From Flavobacterium ginsengisoli (GTDB taxonomy: Bacteria > Bacteroidota > Bacteroidia > Flavobacteriales > Flavobacteriaceae): a stretch of DNA of 64,000 bases. This document shows positions 8,767-17,415 of this stretch, in pieces. Location of the stretch: contig NZ_CP121110.1 in NCBI RefSeq assembly GCF_029625315.1, positions 3,791,001 through 3,855,000 on the forward strand. Reading direction: 5' to 3'. The translations under genes and the position numbers were made by a program. Numbering within the stretch: the first letter of the stretch is position 1; each line of letters opens with the position of its first letter. The notes under the pieces are model-generated. The model was given only the letters and a program-made list of their open reading frames with translations. It ran no database searches and had not been told where the DNA came from.

Positions 8767-10746
8767 TTACAAATCAAATTCATCATCGACAGCCAAAGAA
8801 TCTGTTTTGATTGCTGTCGAATCTGGAACTTTAATTTTTATTAAAGAACGTGCATTTCCAGAAATATAAACAGGCAATAGACCAATTGTGTCTTCTGGAA
8901 CTAAAAGCCCTCTTCTAAACATCAAATTCTTCAGGAAATTTTGGTTTTTAATAGCATAATCCTTCAGATTACCTTGGTCATTAAACTGATACATGAATTT
9001 TCTAGGTTTCGGAATAATCGTTGCTAAATACAAACATTCATCAACATTTAAAGCCGAAGGACTTTTTTGGAAATAGAAATGACTCGCTTCGCCAATTCCG
9101 TACACATTTGGTCCCCATTCGATAATATTGAAATAAACCTCTAGCATTCTTTCCTTACTAACAATTCGGTTGTTTTCTAAAATGTAAACTAGCAGAATTT
9201 CTTCAAGCTTTCGCGAAAGCGTTTTTTCACGAGTTAAAAAGACATTCTTAATTAACTGCATGCTGATTGTGCTGGCACCGCGAGAGAATTTCTTAGTTCG
9301 AATGTTCTTAAGAATTGATTGTTTGAAAGCTTCATTTATAAATCCGCGGTGCGAGAAGAAAGAAGGGTCTTCGGTCGTTAAAACACATTTTCTTAAATAT
9401 GGAGAAATTTGGTCTAGCGGAGTATAATTAGGATTGGCATTTCCAACTAAAACTGGTCTTTGCAATACATTTTGAATAATCGCTCGATATACAAATTCGC
9501 CATTTAATTTATTTAAATCTGCTTCGCCATATTTAGTAATTCGCAAATCTTCTTTGTTTAATTTGCTGTCAAAAACAAGCGTATTTGGTTTGTTTTTATT
9601 GAATTTGAAATCCAGTTTATAATCGAAGTTTCCAGTGGCCTGCATGCCTTGAAAATGCGTGAACAAACCATCTGGAAGCGAAACGATAAAATCTTGCGCT
9701 TTCATTTTCGGAATATCGACTTTCAAAGTATAAATTGTGTCTTTTTCTGTATCGTAAGAAATGTACGGACGGACTTTAATTTTATTCAACTGCATAGTCG
9801 AAGTACTGTCAATCGAAATAAAACTGTCTCCCAATAAAAAGCGGTAATCAAAACGCGCATTTTTTATAACCACATCTTTGCTGGCAATTTTCGGGTGATT
9901 GATTGTAAGATTGGCGATAGAAGTAAAACCGTCAATATGCAGTTCGCCGCCACTTTTGTCAATGTTTTGAACATTTAGACGAATAGAATCAAAACTTGCT
10001 TTTAAATTGTAGCGTTGATCTAAATAAGGCACACGAATGGCACCAGTATCTAAGTTGAAAAAGCGAATATCTGCCTTTTTATTTCTCGGATCGGCAAAAC
10101 CTTTAATATTCCAACGCTGATCAAAATCTTTTGCTTGAACGTGAAGATTGGTTTCTAATTGTTTGTTGTTTAAAACCAGTTTGTCTACATCAATAGAAGT
10201 TAGTTTGTCATTGTCGTTGATTTTGAATTTGAAGTTTTTCAAATCCATATCGGTTGGAACCAAATTCAGCACTTTAGAAATGATTCTGTAAGCAAAAGCG
10301 GCGTATTTACGTTTTTCGTTTGAGTCTGTTTCTTCACGATCTCTTTTTAGAAAAGCATCAAAATTTCGTTTGTTGCCTTTTTTTACTAGTTGGATATAAC
10401 CGTTGTCGACTTTTAAAGTTCCAACCTGTACATCTCCAATCAATAAATTGCTTAAACTGATGCTGGTTTCTACGTTTTTTATTTTTACAAGTGTGTCTGC
10501 ATTTATAGGTGCTAGCACAACATTTGTTAAATGTATGGTTGATAATCCATCAAAAGAAGCAGATTCTACAGAAAAATTACTGTTGTACTGAACAGCCATT
10601 TTGTGTGTCACTTTTGCAATTGCTTGATTTAAAAGTGAGTTGCGAAAAAAATAAAGTCCAACGCAAAGTAAAACCAATATTGCGGCAAGTATTTTTAATG
10701 CTTTGTATATTTTTTGTTTTGGAAAATTCATAAAGTTGGTTTTCAA
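8767..10746 (-). CDS. GT51 transglycosylase with AsmA-like N-terminal region
   Basis: A 659-residue membrane-anchored protein. One membrane helix (about 17-36) is followed by some 390 residues of beta-rich AsmA-like sequence, then a glycosyltransferase 51 domain at about 420-620 that would polymerise lipid II into glycan strands. The catalytic glutamate is Glu459 in TTEDPSFFSHRGF; RGASTISMQLIKN and EWGPNVYGIGEASHFYF are further conserved motifs. There is no transpeptidase domain, so this is a monofunctional enzyme with a long periplasmic extension. The start could also be the second methionine, five residues in. The gene is bracketed by two intergenic inverted repeats and faces the LytTR regulator. 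Confidence 0.88.
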   Translation of the reverse strand: MKTNFMNFPKQKIYKALKILAAILVLLCVGLYFFRNSLLNQAIAKVTHKMAVQYNSNFSVESASFDGLSTIHLTNVVLAPINADTLVKIKNVETSISLSNLLIGDVQVGTLKVDNGYIQLVKKGNKRNFDAFLKRDREETDSNEKRKYAAFAYRIISKVLNLVPTDMDLKNFKFKINDNDKLTSIDVDKLVLNNKQLETNLHVQAKDFDQRWNIKGFADPRNKKADIRFFNLDTGAIRVPYLDQRYNLKASFDSIRLNVQNIDKSGGELHIDGFTSIANLTINHPKIASKDVVIKNARFDYRFLLGDSFISIDSTSTMQLNKIKVRPYISYDTEKDTIYTLKVDIPKMKAQDFIVSLPDGLFTHFQGMQATGNFDYKLDFKFNKNKPNTLVFDSKLNKEDLRITKYGEADLNKLNGEFVYRAIIQNVLQRPVLVGNANPNYTPLDQISPYLRKCVLTTEDPSFFSHRGFINEAFKQSILKNIRTKKFSRGASTISMQLIKNVFLTREKTLSRKLEEILLVYILENNRIVSKERMLEVYFNIIEWGPNVYGIGEASHFYFQKSPSALNVDECLYLATIIPKPRKFMYQFNDQGNLKDYAIKNQNFLKNLMFRRGLLVPEDTIGLLPVYISGNARSLIKIKVPDSTAIKTDSLAVDDEFDL

Positions 10747-10775
10747 AAGAATTTAGAAATTTTTGAAACGTAGTA

Positions 10776-10890
10776 TTTTTTGTTTGTCACGAATTACGCG
10801 AATTAATTTTAGATAATGTAAAATGTATAAATTCAGATTTTAAATTTAAAATAAAATTCGTGTTTAATTTGTGTAATTCGTGGCAAAAAG
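10776..10890. repeat. Inverted repeat built from CACGAATTA units
   Basis: Left arm CACGAATTACGCGAATTAA (from about 10788) pairs with right arm TTAATTTGTGTAATTCGTG (to about 10882) at most positions. A unit of about 9 bases (CACGAATTA, CGCGAATTA) repeats within the arms. It lies between the transglycosylase and radA genes and is the third family of this type in the window. Confidence 0.75.
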
Positions 10891-10896
10891 AAAAAA

Positions 10897-12258
10897 TTAA
10901 CCAAAAAGTATACTTGCGACATCTTCAATTTTTGCAACAAGTTCAATTTTAATTCCAGTATTCTTTAAAGCAATTTTGTTGTATTTAGAAACAAAGATAG
11001 TATCGAAGCCTAATTTTTCAGCTTCTTGAATGCGCTGATCCACACGATTTACAGGACGAATTTCGCCAGAAAGTCCGACTTCGCCAGCAAAACAGAAACC
11101 TTTTCCAACAGGAATATCTTCATTAGACGATAAAATTGCCGCTACAACCGCTAAATCAATAGCAGGATCGTCAACAGAAATTCCTCCTGTAACATTCAAG
11201 AAAACATCTTTTGCACCTAAACGAAATCCGGCTCTTTTTTCTAAAACAGCCAAAATCATGTTTAGTCTTTTTGCATTATAGCCTGTTGTGCTTCTTTGAG
11301 GTGTTCCGTAAACAGCTGTACTAACCAAAGATTGTATTTCGATCATTAACGGACGCATGCCTTCAAGAGTTGTGGCAATTGCTGTTCCAGATAATTCTTC
11401 GTCTTTATGAGAAATCAGGATCTCAGAAGGATTGCTGACTTCTCGTAATCCGCTACCGAGCATTTCGTAAATTCCAAGTTCTGATGTTGAGCCAAAACGG
11501 TTTTTTAGCGAACGTAAAATTCGGTAAATATGGTTTCTATCACCTTCAAACTGCAAAACGGTATCTACCATATGTTCCAAAATTTTTGGACCAGCGATGT
11601 TTCCGTCTTTGGTAATATGTCCAATCAAGATTACTGGAATATTACTTTCTTTAGCAAATTTGATTAATTCTGCTGTGGTTTCGCGAATCTGAGAAATACT
11701 TCCGGCAGTCGATTCGATATAATCTGTGTGTAAAGTCTGAATAGAGTCAATTATGACTACTTCAGGCTGAATGGTCTCAATTTGTTTGAAGATATTTTGC
11801 GTTTTAGTTTCAGTAAGAATATAACAATTGTCGCTGTTTGGCGTAATTCTTTCTGCACGCATTTTTATTTGTTTCTGACTTTCTTCACCAGAAACATATA
11901 ATGTTTTATAAGGTAATTTAAGAGAAACTTGAAGTAAAAGTGTACTTTTTCCGATGCCGGGTTCACCACCCAAAAGCGTTAAAGATCCAGGAACAAGTCC
12001 GCCTCCTAAAACACGATTCAATTCGCTGTCCGTTGTGTCCATTCGAACTTCTTGAGCAGAATCAATCTCGTTAATTTTTAAAGGTTTTGGCGCTTTGCTT
12101 GTTGGAGTAGGTTCGCTTTTCCAAGCAACCTTATCCTGTTTCTGAATTATTTCTTCGGCAATCGTATTCCATTCTTTGCATGCGTTGCACTGCCCTTGCC
12201 ATTTGGCATATTGAGTTCCGCAGTTTTGGCAGAAAAAGGAAGTTTTAACTTTTGACAT
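10897..12258 (-). CDS. radA: DNA repair protein RadA
   Basis: A 453-residue cytoplasmic RadA/Sms ATPase that promotes branch migration during recombinational repair. It has the N-terminal four-cysteine zinc finger (CQNCGTQYAKWQGQC, then NAC), a Walker A GEPGIGKSTLL near residue 95, the RadA-specific motif KNRFGSTSELG, and the C-terminal Lon-like domain (GGISVDDPAIDLAV). The length is normal. Its start codon overlaps the end of the upstream esterase-like gene by 14 bases, implying cotranscription. Confidence 0.96.
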   Translation of the reverse strand: MSKVKTSFFCQNCGTQYAKWQGQCNACKEWNTIAEEIIQKQDKVAWKSEPTPTSKAPKPLKINEIDSAQEVRMDTTDSELNRVLGGGLVPGSLTLLGGEPGIGKSTLLLQVSLKLPYKTLYVSGEESQKQIKMRAERITPNSDNCYILTETKTQNIFKQIETIQPEVVIIDSIQTLHTDYIESTAGSISQIRETTAELIKFAKESNIPVILIGHITKDGNIAGPKILEHMVDTVLQFEGDRNHIYRILRSLKNRFGSTSELGIYEMLGSGLREVSNPSEILISHKDEELSGTAIATTLEGMRPLMIEIQSLVSTAVYGTPQRSTTGYNAKRLNMILAVLEKRAGFRLGAKDVFLNVTGGISVDDPAIDLAVVAAILSSNEDIPVGKGFCFAGEVGLSGEIRPVNRVDQRIQEAEKLGFDTIFVSKYNKIALKNTGIKIELVAKIEDVASILFG

Positions 12259-13410
12259 TATTTACTTTTTTGGCAAGTGTATTCATTTCGTCAATTTTCT
12301 CATACATCAAGTCTTTGTTCAAATCGCCAATTGGCTCCATTTGCGAAGCATTTTGGTATTTTCTTGATGCATGTTTAGGATCGCCTTGTTTTTCATACAT
12401 TAATCCTAACTCATATTCTCCTAACATGGCTTTCGGGTAATTTACATTTCCTATTTCTGCCATTTTTCCTAGTTCGCTGTATGCATTTCTTTTTAAAATA
12501 AGACTTTCCACTACTTTAAAATCGCTCATTCGAACTGGAATCTGAACTCCTAAAACTTCAGACATGTCAGCGTATTTTTTTTCTAAATATTCAGCGTAAC
12601 CTTCTTGAAGAACCGCAATTTTGTCGTTATATTCGGCAGAATTTATAGGTCGATAAGCTTCAAAAATATGGTACAATGCACTTGGTATAGAATGCAATAC
12701 TTCTGTATAATGTGTTGCGCCTTTAAATACATCATATTTATAATTCACTAACGAATTATTAGCAATTTTAATATTACTGTTTAATTTATCTATTGGCTCT
12801 TTAATTTTTTTAATATCGCCTTCTCCAGCAGAAAGGTAATAGAAAATTGGTTTTTTTACTTTGGCAAATTTCTCTGCAATGCGCACTTCCATTTTTGGAG
12901 CAAGCTCAGGGCTTAAACAGATGTATGCATTAAAAAGCGGCATTTCTTTATACAAATAAAAATTAGCAAAACTTGCTGTTACATCGTGACCTGCAATAAG
13001 CCTAAAAGGTGAGGTGCGATATTTTTTTCAATATATGGCACTAACTCAGCTCCGATGAATTCGAAAAATTTTGCGCCTTTTTCAAACGGAAGACCTTCAT
13101 TTTGATCAATTGTTGAGTCGTCATAACGCTCTCCATCTTTATTTTGATGAATTCCGATGATAATCATTTCTGGAATGTCATCCCAATAAGTTCCGTAACT
13201 AACGGCTCCTGAAAAGGGATCAAATAAATAATCTCCATCCAATAAATATAGAACCGGATATTTTTTGTCTTTATTGGTTTCGTAAGAAGCAGGAAGTCCA
13301 ATTGTAATTCTGCGTTCTTCTCCGAGTTTCTCCGATTTAATGTTGTCGAACGTTTTTTGGGCAAACGATGAAAACGAAATTAATAAAAATAGTAGGTAAA
13401 CTTTTTTCAT
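12245..13410 (-). CDS. Secreted esterase-fold alpha/beta hydrolase with TPR-like tail (frameshift near 13007)
   Basis: A secreted protein of about 388 residues. The start chosen is the ATG at 13410 (MKKVYLLFLLISFSSFAQ), four codons inside the longest frame. The N-terminal part resembles the putative esterase (Esterase D / IroE-like) fold: KKYPVLYLLDGDYLF, PEMIIIGI. The frame breaks near 13004-13007, where one base seems lost from an A run (T run on the coding strand). Repair gives PHLFRLIAGHDVTASFANFYL. The nucleophile-elbow motif therefore reads GHDVT, with Asp where a serine esterase has Ser. I do not know whether this subfamily normally carries Asp. The last 100 residues look like TPR helices. 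It overlaps radA by 14 bases. Confidence 0.72.
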
Positions 13411-13614
13411 GATTTGTGGCATTTCAGTGAATTAAAAAAGTATTGAAAATAGTGTAGCAATATACTATTTTATTTGCTTCTTTACTAAGTGGGTTAAAAA
13501 TTGAAGCAGAGTATTTTAGCGCCAAAATCATTTTTCGATTAAGACAAAAGAAGGATTTTTTGTGCAAAATTGGCTTTTGACAAAGTAGGGGAATTCGGTA
13601 AGAAAAAGAAAATC

Positions 13615-13965
13615 TTAGGTTAAAGAATTGTCGTTTTCATTTGGGAAAATGATCCAAGGCTTGAAGGTTTTTGCTTCTTCAAAATCCAGTGTAGCATAAG
13701 AAATAATAATGATGATATCATCTTTTTGTACTTTTCTAGTCGCAGGACCATTTAAAGTAATTTCTCCTGAATTTTTTTCGCCTTTAATAGCGTAAGTTTC
13801 AAAACGCTCGCCATTATTAATGTTAACAATAGATACTTTTTCGCCTTCAATAATGTTTGAAGCCTCTAGTAGAGTTTCATCAATAGTAATACTGCCAATA
13901 TAATTTAAATCGGCTCCGGTTACTTTAACTCGATGAATTTTTGATTTTATAACTTGAATTTGCAT
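13615..13965 (-). CDS. panD: Aspartate 1-decarboxylase PanD
   Basis: A 116-residue pyruvoyl-dependent aspartate decarboxylase that makes beta-alanine for pantothenate and CoA. The self-cleavage site is Gly24-Ser25 in NYIGSITID, and GEKVSIVNINNGERFETY and LNGPATRKV are family motifs. It starts 15 bases after panC, forming a panC-panD operon that supplies both substrates of the pantothenate step. The 190 bases between this gene's 3' end and the esterase start hold no recognisable gene. Confidence 0.96.
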   Translation of the reverse strand: MQIQVIKSKIHRVKVTGADLNYIGSITIDETLLEASNIIEGEKVSIVNINNGERFETYAIKGEKNSGEITLNGPATRKVQKDDIIIIISYATLDFEEAKTFKPWIIFPNENDNSLT

Positions 13966-13979
13966 GATGCAAAGTTAGA

Positions 13980-14828
13980 TTAATTTAATGAAATGGTGTC
14001 AATCAGTCTTATAGAATTAACAAATACCGCTATAAATGCACGATATTTTTTATCATTCTCTTTCTGATCGATAGATAAAAGTGTAGATTCGTCAGCAATA
14101 ACAAAATACTCCAGTTCAAATTCCTTGTTGTCTTTGAAAGAATTTTCTACAAATTCGATTGTTTCTTGCGGACTATGATTTTGGAAGATCTCTTTTGCCT
14201 CTGTCAAAACTTTGTAAATAATAGAAGCGTCTTTTCTTTCTTGAGAAGTTAGACGTTCGTTTCGCGAACTCATAGCAAGTTCATTTTCTTCTCTAAAAAT
14301 GGGACAGCCCACAATATTTACTGGCAATCCTGTTTTTTCGACTAATTTTTTAACAATTTGAAGTCGCTGAAAATCTTTTTCGCCAAAATAAGCATTGGTT
14401 GGCGTTACGATTTCGAAAAGGCGTTTTACAATTGTTCCGACACCATTAAAATGACCTGGACGGAATTTTCCTTCCATCTGGTTTTCTAATCCATCAAAAT
14501 CAAAAGTCTGCGAAACGGTATTTCCTTCATAAATATCATCAACCGAAGGAGCGTATAAAATAATTTTATCGCTTAATGTACGCATTTTCTTAACATCTTC
14601 TTCTAGTGTCCTAGGATATTTTGCTAAATCTTCGGAATTATTAAATTGAGTTGGATTGACAAAAATACTTACTACGGTGTCGTTGTTTTCTTTCAGCGAA
14701 CGTTGCATTAAAGCCAAATGTCCTTGGTGTAAAGCGCCCATTGTAGGTACAAATCCGATAGTTGAATTTGCGGTTTTGATAGTTTTAAGATAGGCTATCA
14801 ACGCTGCTTTACTGTAGAAAATATGCAT
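13980..14828 (-). CDS. panC: Pantoate-beta-alanine ligase PanC
   Basis: A 282-residue cytoplasmic pantothenate synthetase joining pantoate and beta-alanine with ATP. Signature motifs are VPTMGALHQGH (His34 and His37 of the HIGH-like element), GHFNGVGTIVKRLF, YFGEKDFQRL and the KMSKS-like AMSSRNERL. The length is normal. It leads the panC-panD operon and is divergent from the glycogen synthase-like gene. Confidence 0.96.
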   Translation of the reverse strand: MHIFYSKAALIAYLKTIKTANSTIGFVPTMGALHQGHLALMQRSLKENNDTVVSIFVNPTQFNNSEDLAKYPRTLEEDVKKMRTLSDKIILYAPSVDDIYEGNTVSQTFDFDGLENQMEGKFRPGHFNGVGTIVKRLFEIVTPTNAYFGEKDFQRLQIVKKLVEKTGLPVNIVGCPIFREENELAMSSRNERLTSQERKDASIIYKVLTEAKEIFQNHSPQETIEFVENSFKDNKEFELEYFVIADESTLLSIDQKENDKKYRAFIAVFVNSIRLIDTISLN

Positions 14829-14850
14829 TGAGGTATTATTAAAATTTATG

Positions 14851-14858
14851 CAAACATA
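14851..14858 (-). promoter_or_regulatory. -7 promoter element for panC-panD
   Basis: Minus-strand TATGTTTG fits TAnnTTTG and lies about 23 bases upstream of the panC ATG. A matching TTG at the usual distance was not found. Confidence 0.5.
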
Positions 14859-14889
14859 ATATATTAGTTATAAACTGCATAAAATTTTG

Positions 14890-14897
14890 TAATTTTG
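14890..14897 (+). promoter_or_regulatory. -7 promoter element for the glycogen synthase-like gene
   Basis: TAATTTTG fits TAnnTTTG, 37 bases upstream of the ATG at 14935. It faces away from the panC element 32 bases to the left, making a compact divergent promoter region. Confidence 0.5.
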
Positions 14898-14934
14898 CGA
14901 CGTTTTTATTACCAAAATTAAGTAAAATACTATT

Positions 14935-15741
14935 ATGAAAGATAAGAGGATATTATATGTATCATCTGAAGTCGTGCCTTACTTGGCTGAAAATGAGGTT
15001 TCTTTAATGTCTTATGACGTTCCGAAAATGATTAATGACCAAGGCGGCCAGATAAGAATTTTCATGCCAAGATATGGGAATATAAATGAGAGAAGACATC
15101 AATTGCATGAAGTGATAAGACTTTCAGGGATGAATTTGGTAGTGAATGACTTAGATATGCCATTGATTATTAAAGTAGCATCGATTCCAAAAGAAAGAAT
15201 TCAGGTTTATTTTATCGATAATGATGAATATTTCAAACGTAAAGCAACTTTTACAGATGAAGAAGGTGCTTTATACCCTGATAATGATGAAAGAGCAATT
15301 TTCTTTGCCAAAGGTGTCGTTGAGACCGTAAAAAAATTAAACTGGGTTCCAGATATTATACATGTTCATGGCTGGCTTGCGGCAATGCTTCCTATATATA
15401 TGAAGCATTATTATAAACATGAAGCATTGTTTTCTGAAACGAAAATTATTACTTCTGTTTACGGGCAATCGTTTGATGAGAACTTAGACTTAGAAATGAT
15501 AAATAAAGTTAAATTTGATGGTGTTCCTCATGAAGCAGTATCAGATTTAGAAGTGCCAAATTATGAGAACGTTTTAAAAGCTAGTATTTTACATTCTGAT
15601 GGCGTAATCATTGCGTCAGAAAATGTTTCCCCAAGTTTAACAAAATTTATAGAATCTTCAGGAAAACCTTTTTTACCTTTCGCCACGAAAGATGCATTTG
15701 CTGACGCTTATACAAATTTCTACAGAACATTTGGACTTTAA
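14935..15741 (+). CDS. Glycogen/starch synthase-like GT5 protein, single-domain
   Basis: A 268-residue protein matching the N-terminal GT5 domain of glycogen synthase (YVSSEVVPYLAENEVSLM, IRIFMPRYGNINER, DIIHVHGWLAAMLP). The second Rossmann domain, which holds much of the ADP-glucose site of full-length synthases (about 480 residues), is absent. The reading frame ends cleanly with no sign of a frameshift, and I recall similar short versions beside panC in flavobacteria. It may therefore be a real single-domain protein rather than a truncation. Whether it has transferase activity cannot be told. The DUF4270 gene follows after 21 bases. Confidence 0.8.
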   Translation: MKDKRILYVSSEVVPYLAENEVSLMSYDVPKMINDQGGQIRIFMPRYGNINERRHQLHEVIRLSGMNLVVNDLDMPLIIKVASIPKERIQVYFIDNDEYFKRKATFTDEEGALYPDNDERAIFFAKGVVETVKKLNWVPDIIHVHGWLAAMLPIYMKHYYKHEALFSETKIITSVYGQSFDENLDLEMINKVKFDGVPHEAVSDLEVPNYENVLKASILHSDGVIIASENVSPSLTKFIESSGKPFLPFATKDAFADAYTNFYRTFGL

Positions 15742-15762
15742 ATTTTAATTTTATTATTAGAC

Positions 15763-17406
15763 ATGTATAGAACTTCTTTTTTTAAGAAAACTCTTTTAGC
15801 TGTAATGGCTGTTTTTTTATATTCTTGTGACAAAGATTTTAATGCGATTGGTGAGGGTTTAGTTGGTGATGATCATTTTGGACTTGAAGCTGTAAAATAC
15901 GACGTTTTAGCATATAATCAAGAAGTGACTCCTATTCAGTCAAGTAATATAGCTCCAAACAATGCTTTGGGTATTTTTGATAATCCGCTCTTTGGAACTA
16001 CAACTGCAAATTTTGTTACTCAGCTAGGGCTTGCTACTTATTCTCCAACAATTGGAGAATCTCCTGTAATTGATAGTGTTAGAATACAGATTCCGTATTA
16101 CAGTCATATTACAGCTACTGATGCTAACGGGAATAATACTTATGAGCTTGATTCTATTTACGGAGATAAAAACGGGAAAATAAAGTTAAGTATTTACGAG
16201 TCTGGAATCCAGATGAGAACCAGTTACTTTAGTGGAGGTAGCCAGTTGCCACAATATTATTACACAGATCAAAATACTGAATTTAATAGTAAAAAAATTG
16301 GAGCATTATTAAATGATAGTGCTAATAGACTTGAAAACGAGGAATTCTTTTTCAGTGCGAAAGAGTACAAGGATAGTATTACAACTGATGGTAACAAAAC
16401 GCTTTTAAGGGTAAAGCCTGAAATGCGTTTGCATTTAAAAAAGCAATTTTTTCAAGATAAAATCTTGAAAGCGGTTGCATCAAAACTTTCTACAGAAGAT
16501 CTTTTTCAGGAATATTTTAGAGGTTTATATTTTAATGTTGAAAAATCTGGGTCTAGTCCAAGCAATATGGCATTGATGAATTTTAGTGAAGGTAAAATTA
16601 CGATTTACTACAAAGCTAAAACAGCGTCAACTGAAGACACTGATAGTACCATGGAAGACAAAACAATTGTCTTGAATTTGAAAGGAATTAATGCAACGAC
16701 ATCTAGTACAGCTAACTTTCTTCAAGATACTCGAAGTTCGGAATATCAGAACGCTATTACAAGTGCAAATAAAACAGATGGAGACGATAAGCTCTATTTA
16801 AAAGGAGGAGAAGGATCTTTGGCAGTTGTAAAACTTTTTAATCCGACCGATGTAATGGGTTATGATGATAACGGGCAGGTTGTAAATAAGCCAAATAATG
16901 TTCCAGATGAATTAGATGAAATTAGGCATAATGTTACTACTAAAAACTGGAAAGTTAACGAAGCTAATTTGGTTTTCTACATCGATGCTGATAAAATGAA
17001 AGGCACAGAAGAACCAAATAGGGTTTATTTATACGATTTGACAAATAATGCCGTTTTAGTAGATTACTCTACAGATGCTTTATCTACCTATGGAGGATTA
17101 ATTACTCTTGATTCTGATAAAAGAGGAAAAAGTTATAAAATTAGAATCACAGGACATATTCGTAATCTGATAAAAGATGCAACGGCAAAAAATGTTGATT
17201 TAGGTCTGGTTGTTTCTCAAAGTTCAGCAGTACTTGCGTTTAATGCATTGAAGAATAAAAATGAGCTTATATCTGTAGCACCAAGAACATCAGTTATGAG
17301 TCCTTTAGGCACAGTCTTATTTGGAGGGAAAAAGGGAGGAGCTCCTGACTCAGATCAGGAAAAGAAAAGATTGAGGCTTGAAGTCTACTACACGAAACCA
17401 AATTAA
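15763..17406 (+). CDS. DUF4270 lipoprotein
   Basis: A 547-residue lipoprotein with a DUF4270 domain. The lipobox ends LYSC (Cys22), followed by DKDFNAIGEGLVGDDHF. The remainder is beta-rich, with conserved-looking PVIDSVRIQIPY and ALGIFDNPLFGTTTANFVTQ. No function is established for the family, although it recurs between the glycogen synthase-like gene and glmS in flavobacteria. It ends nine bases before glmS, so the two are cotranscribed. Confidence 0.85.
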   Translation: MYRTSFFKKTLLAVMAVFLYSCDKDFNAIGEGLVGDDHFGLEAVKYDVLAYNQEVTPIQSSNIAPNNALGIFDNPLFGTTTANFVTQLGLATYSPTIGESPVIDSVRIQIPYYSHITATDANGNNTYELDSIYGDKNGKIKLSIYESGIQMRTSYFSGGSQLPQYYYTDQNTEFNSKKIGALLNDSANRLENEEFFFSAKEYKDSITTDGNKTLLRVKPEMRLHLKKQFFQDKILKAVASKLSTEDLFQEYFRGLYFNVEKSGSSPSNMALMNFSEGKITIYYKAKTASTEDTDSTMEDKTIVLNLKGINATTSSTANFLQDTRSSEYQNAITSANKTDGDDKLYLKGGEGSLAVVKLFNPTDVMGYDDNGQVVNKPNNVPDELDEIRHNVTTKNWKVNEANLVFYIDADKMKGTEEPNRVYLYDLTNNAVLVDYSTDALSTYGGLITLDSDKRGKSYKIRITGHIRNLIKDATAKNVDLGLVVSQSSAVLAFNALKNKNELISVAPRTSVMSPLGTVLFGGKKGGAPDSDQEKKRLRLEVYYTKPN

Positions 17407-17415
17407 TAAATATAT

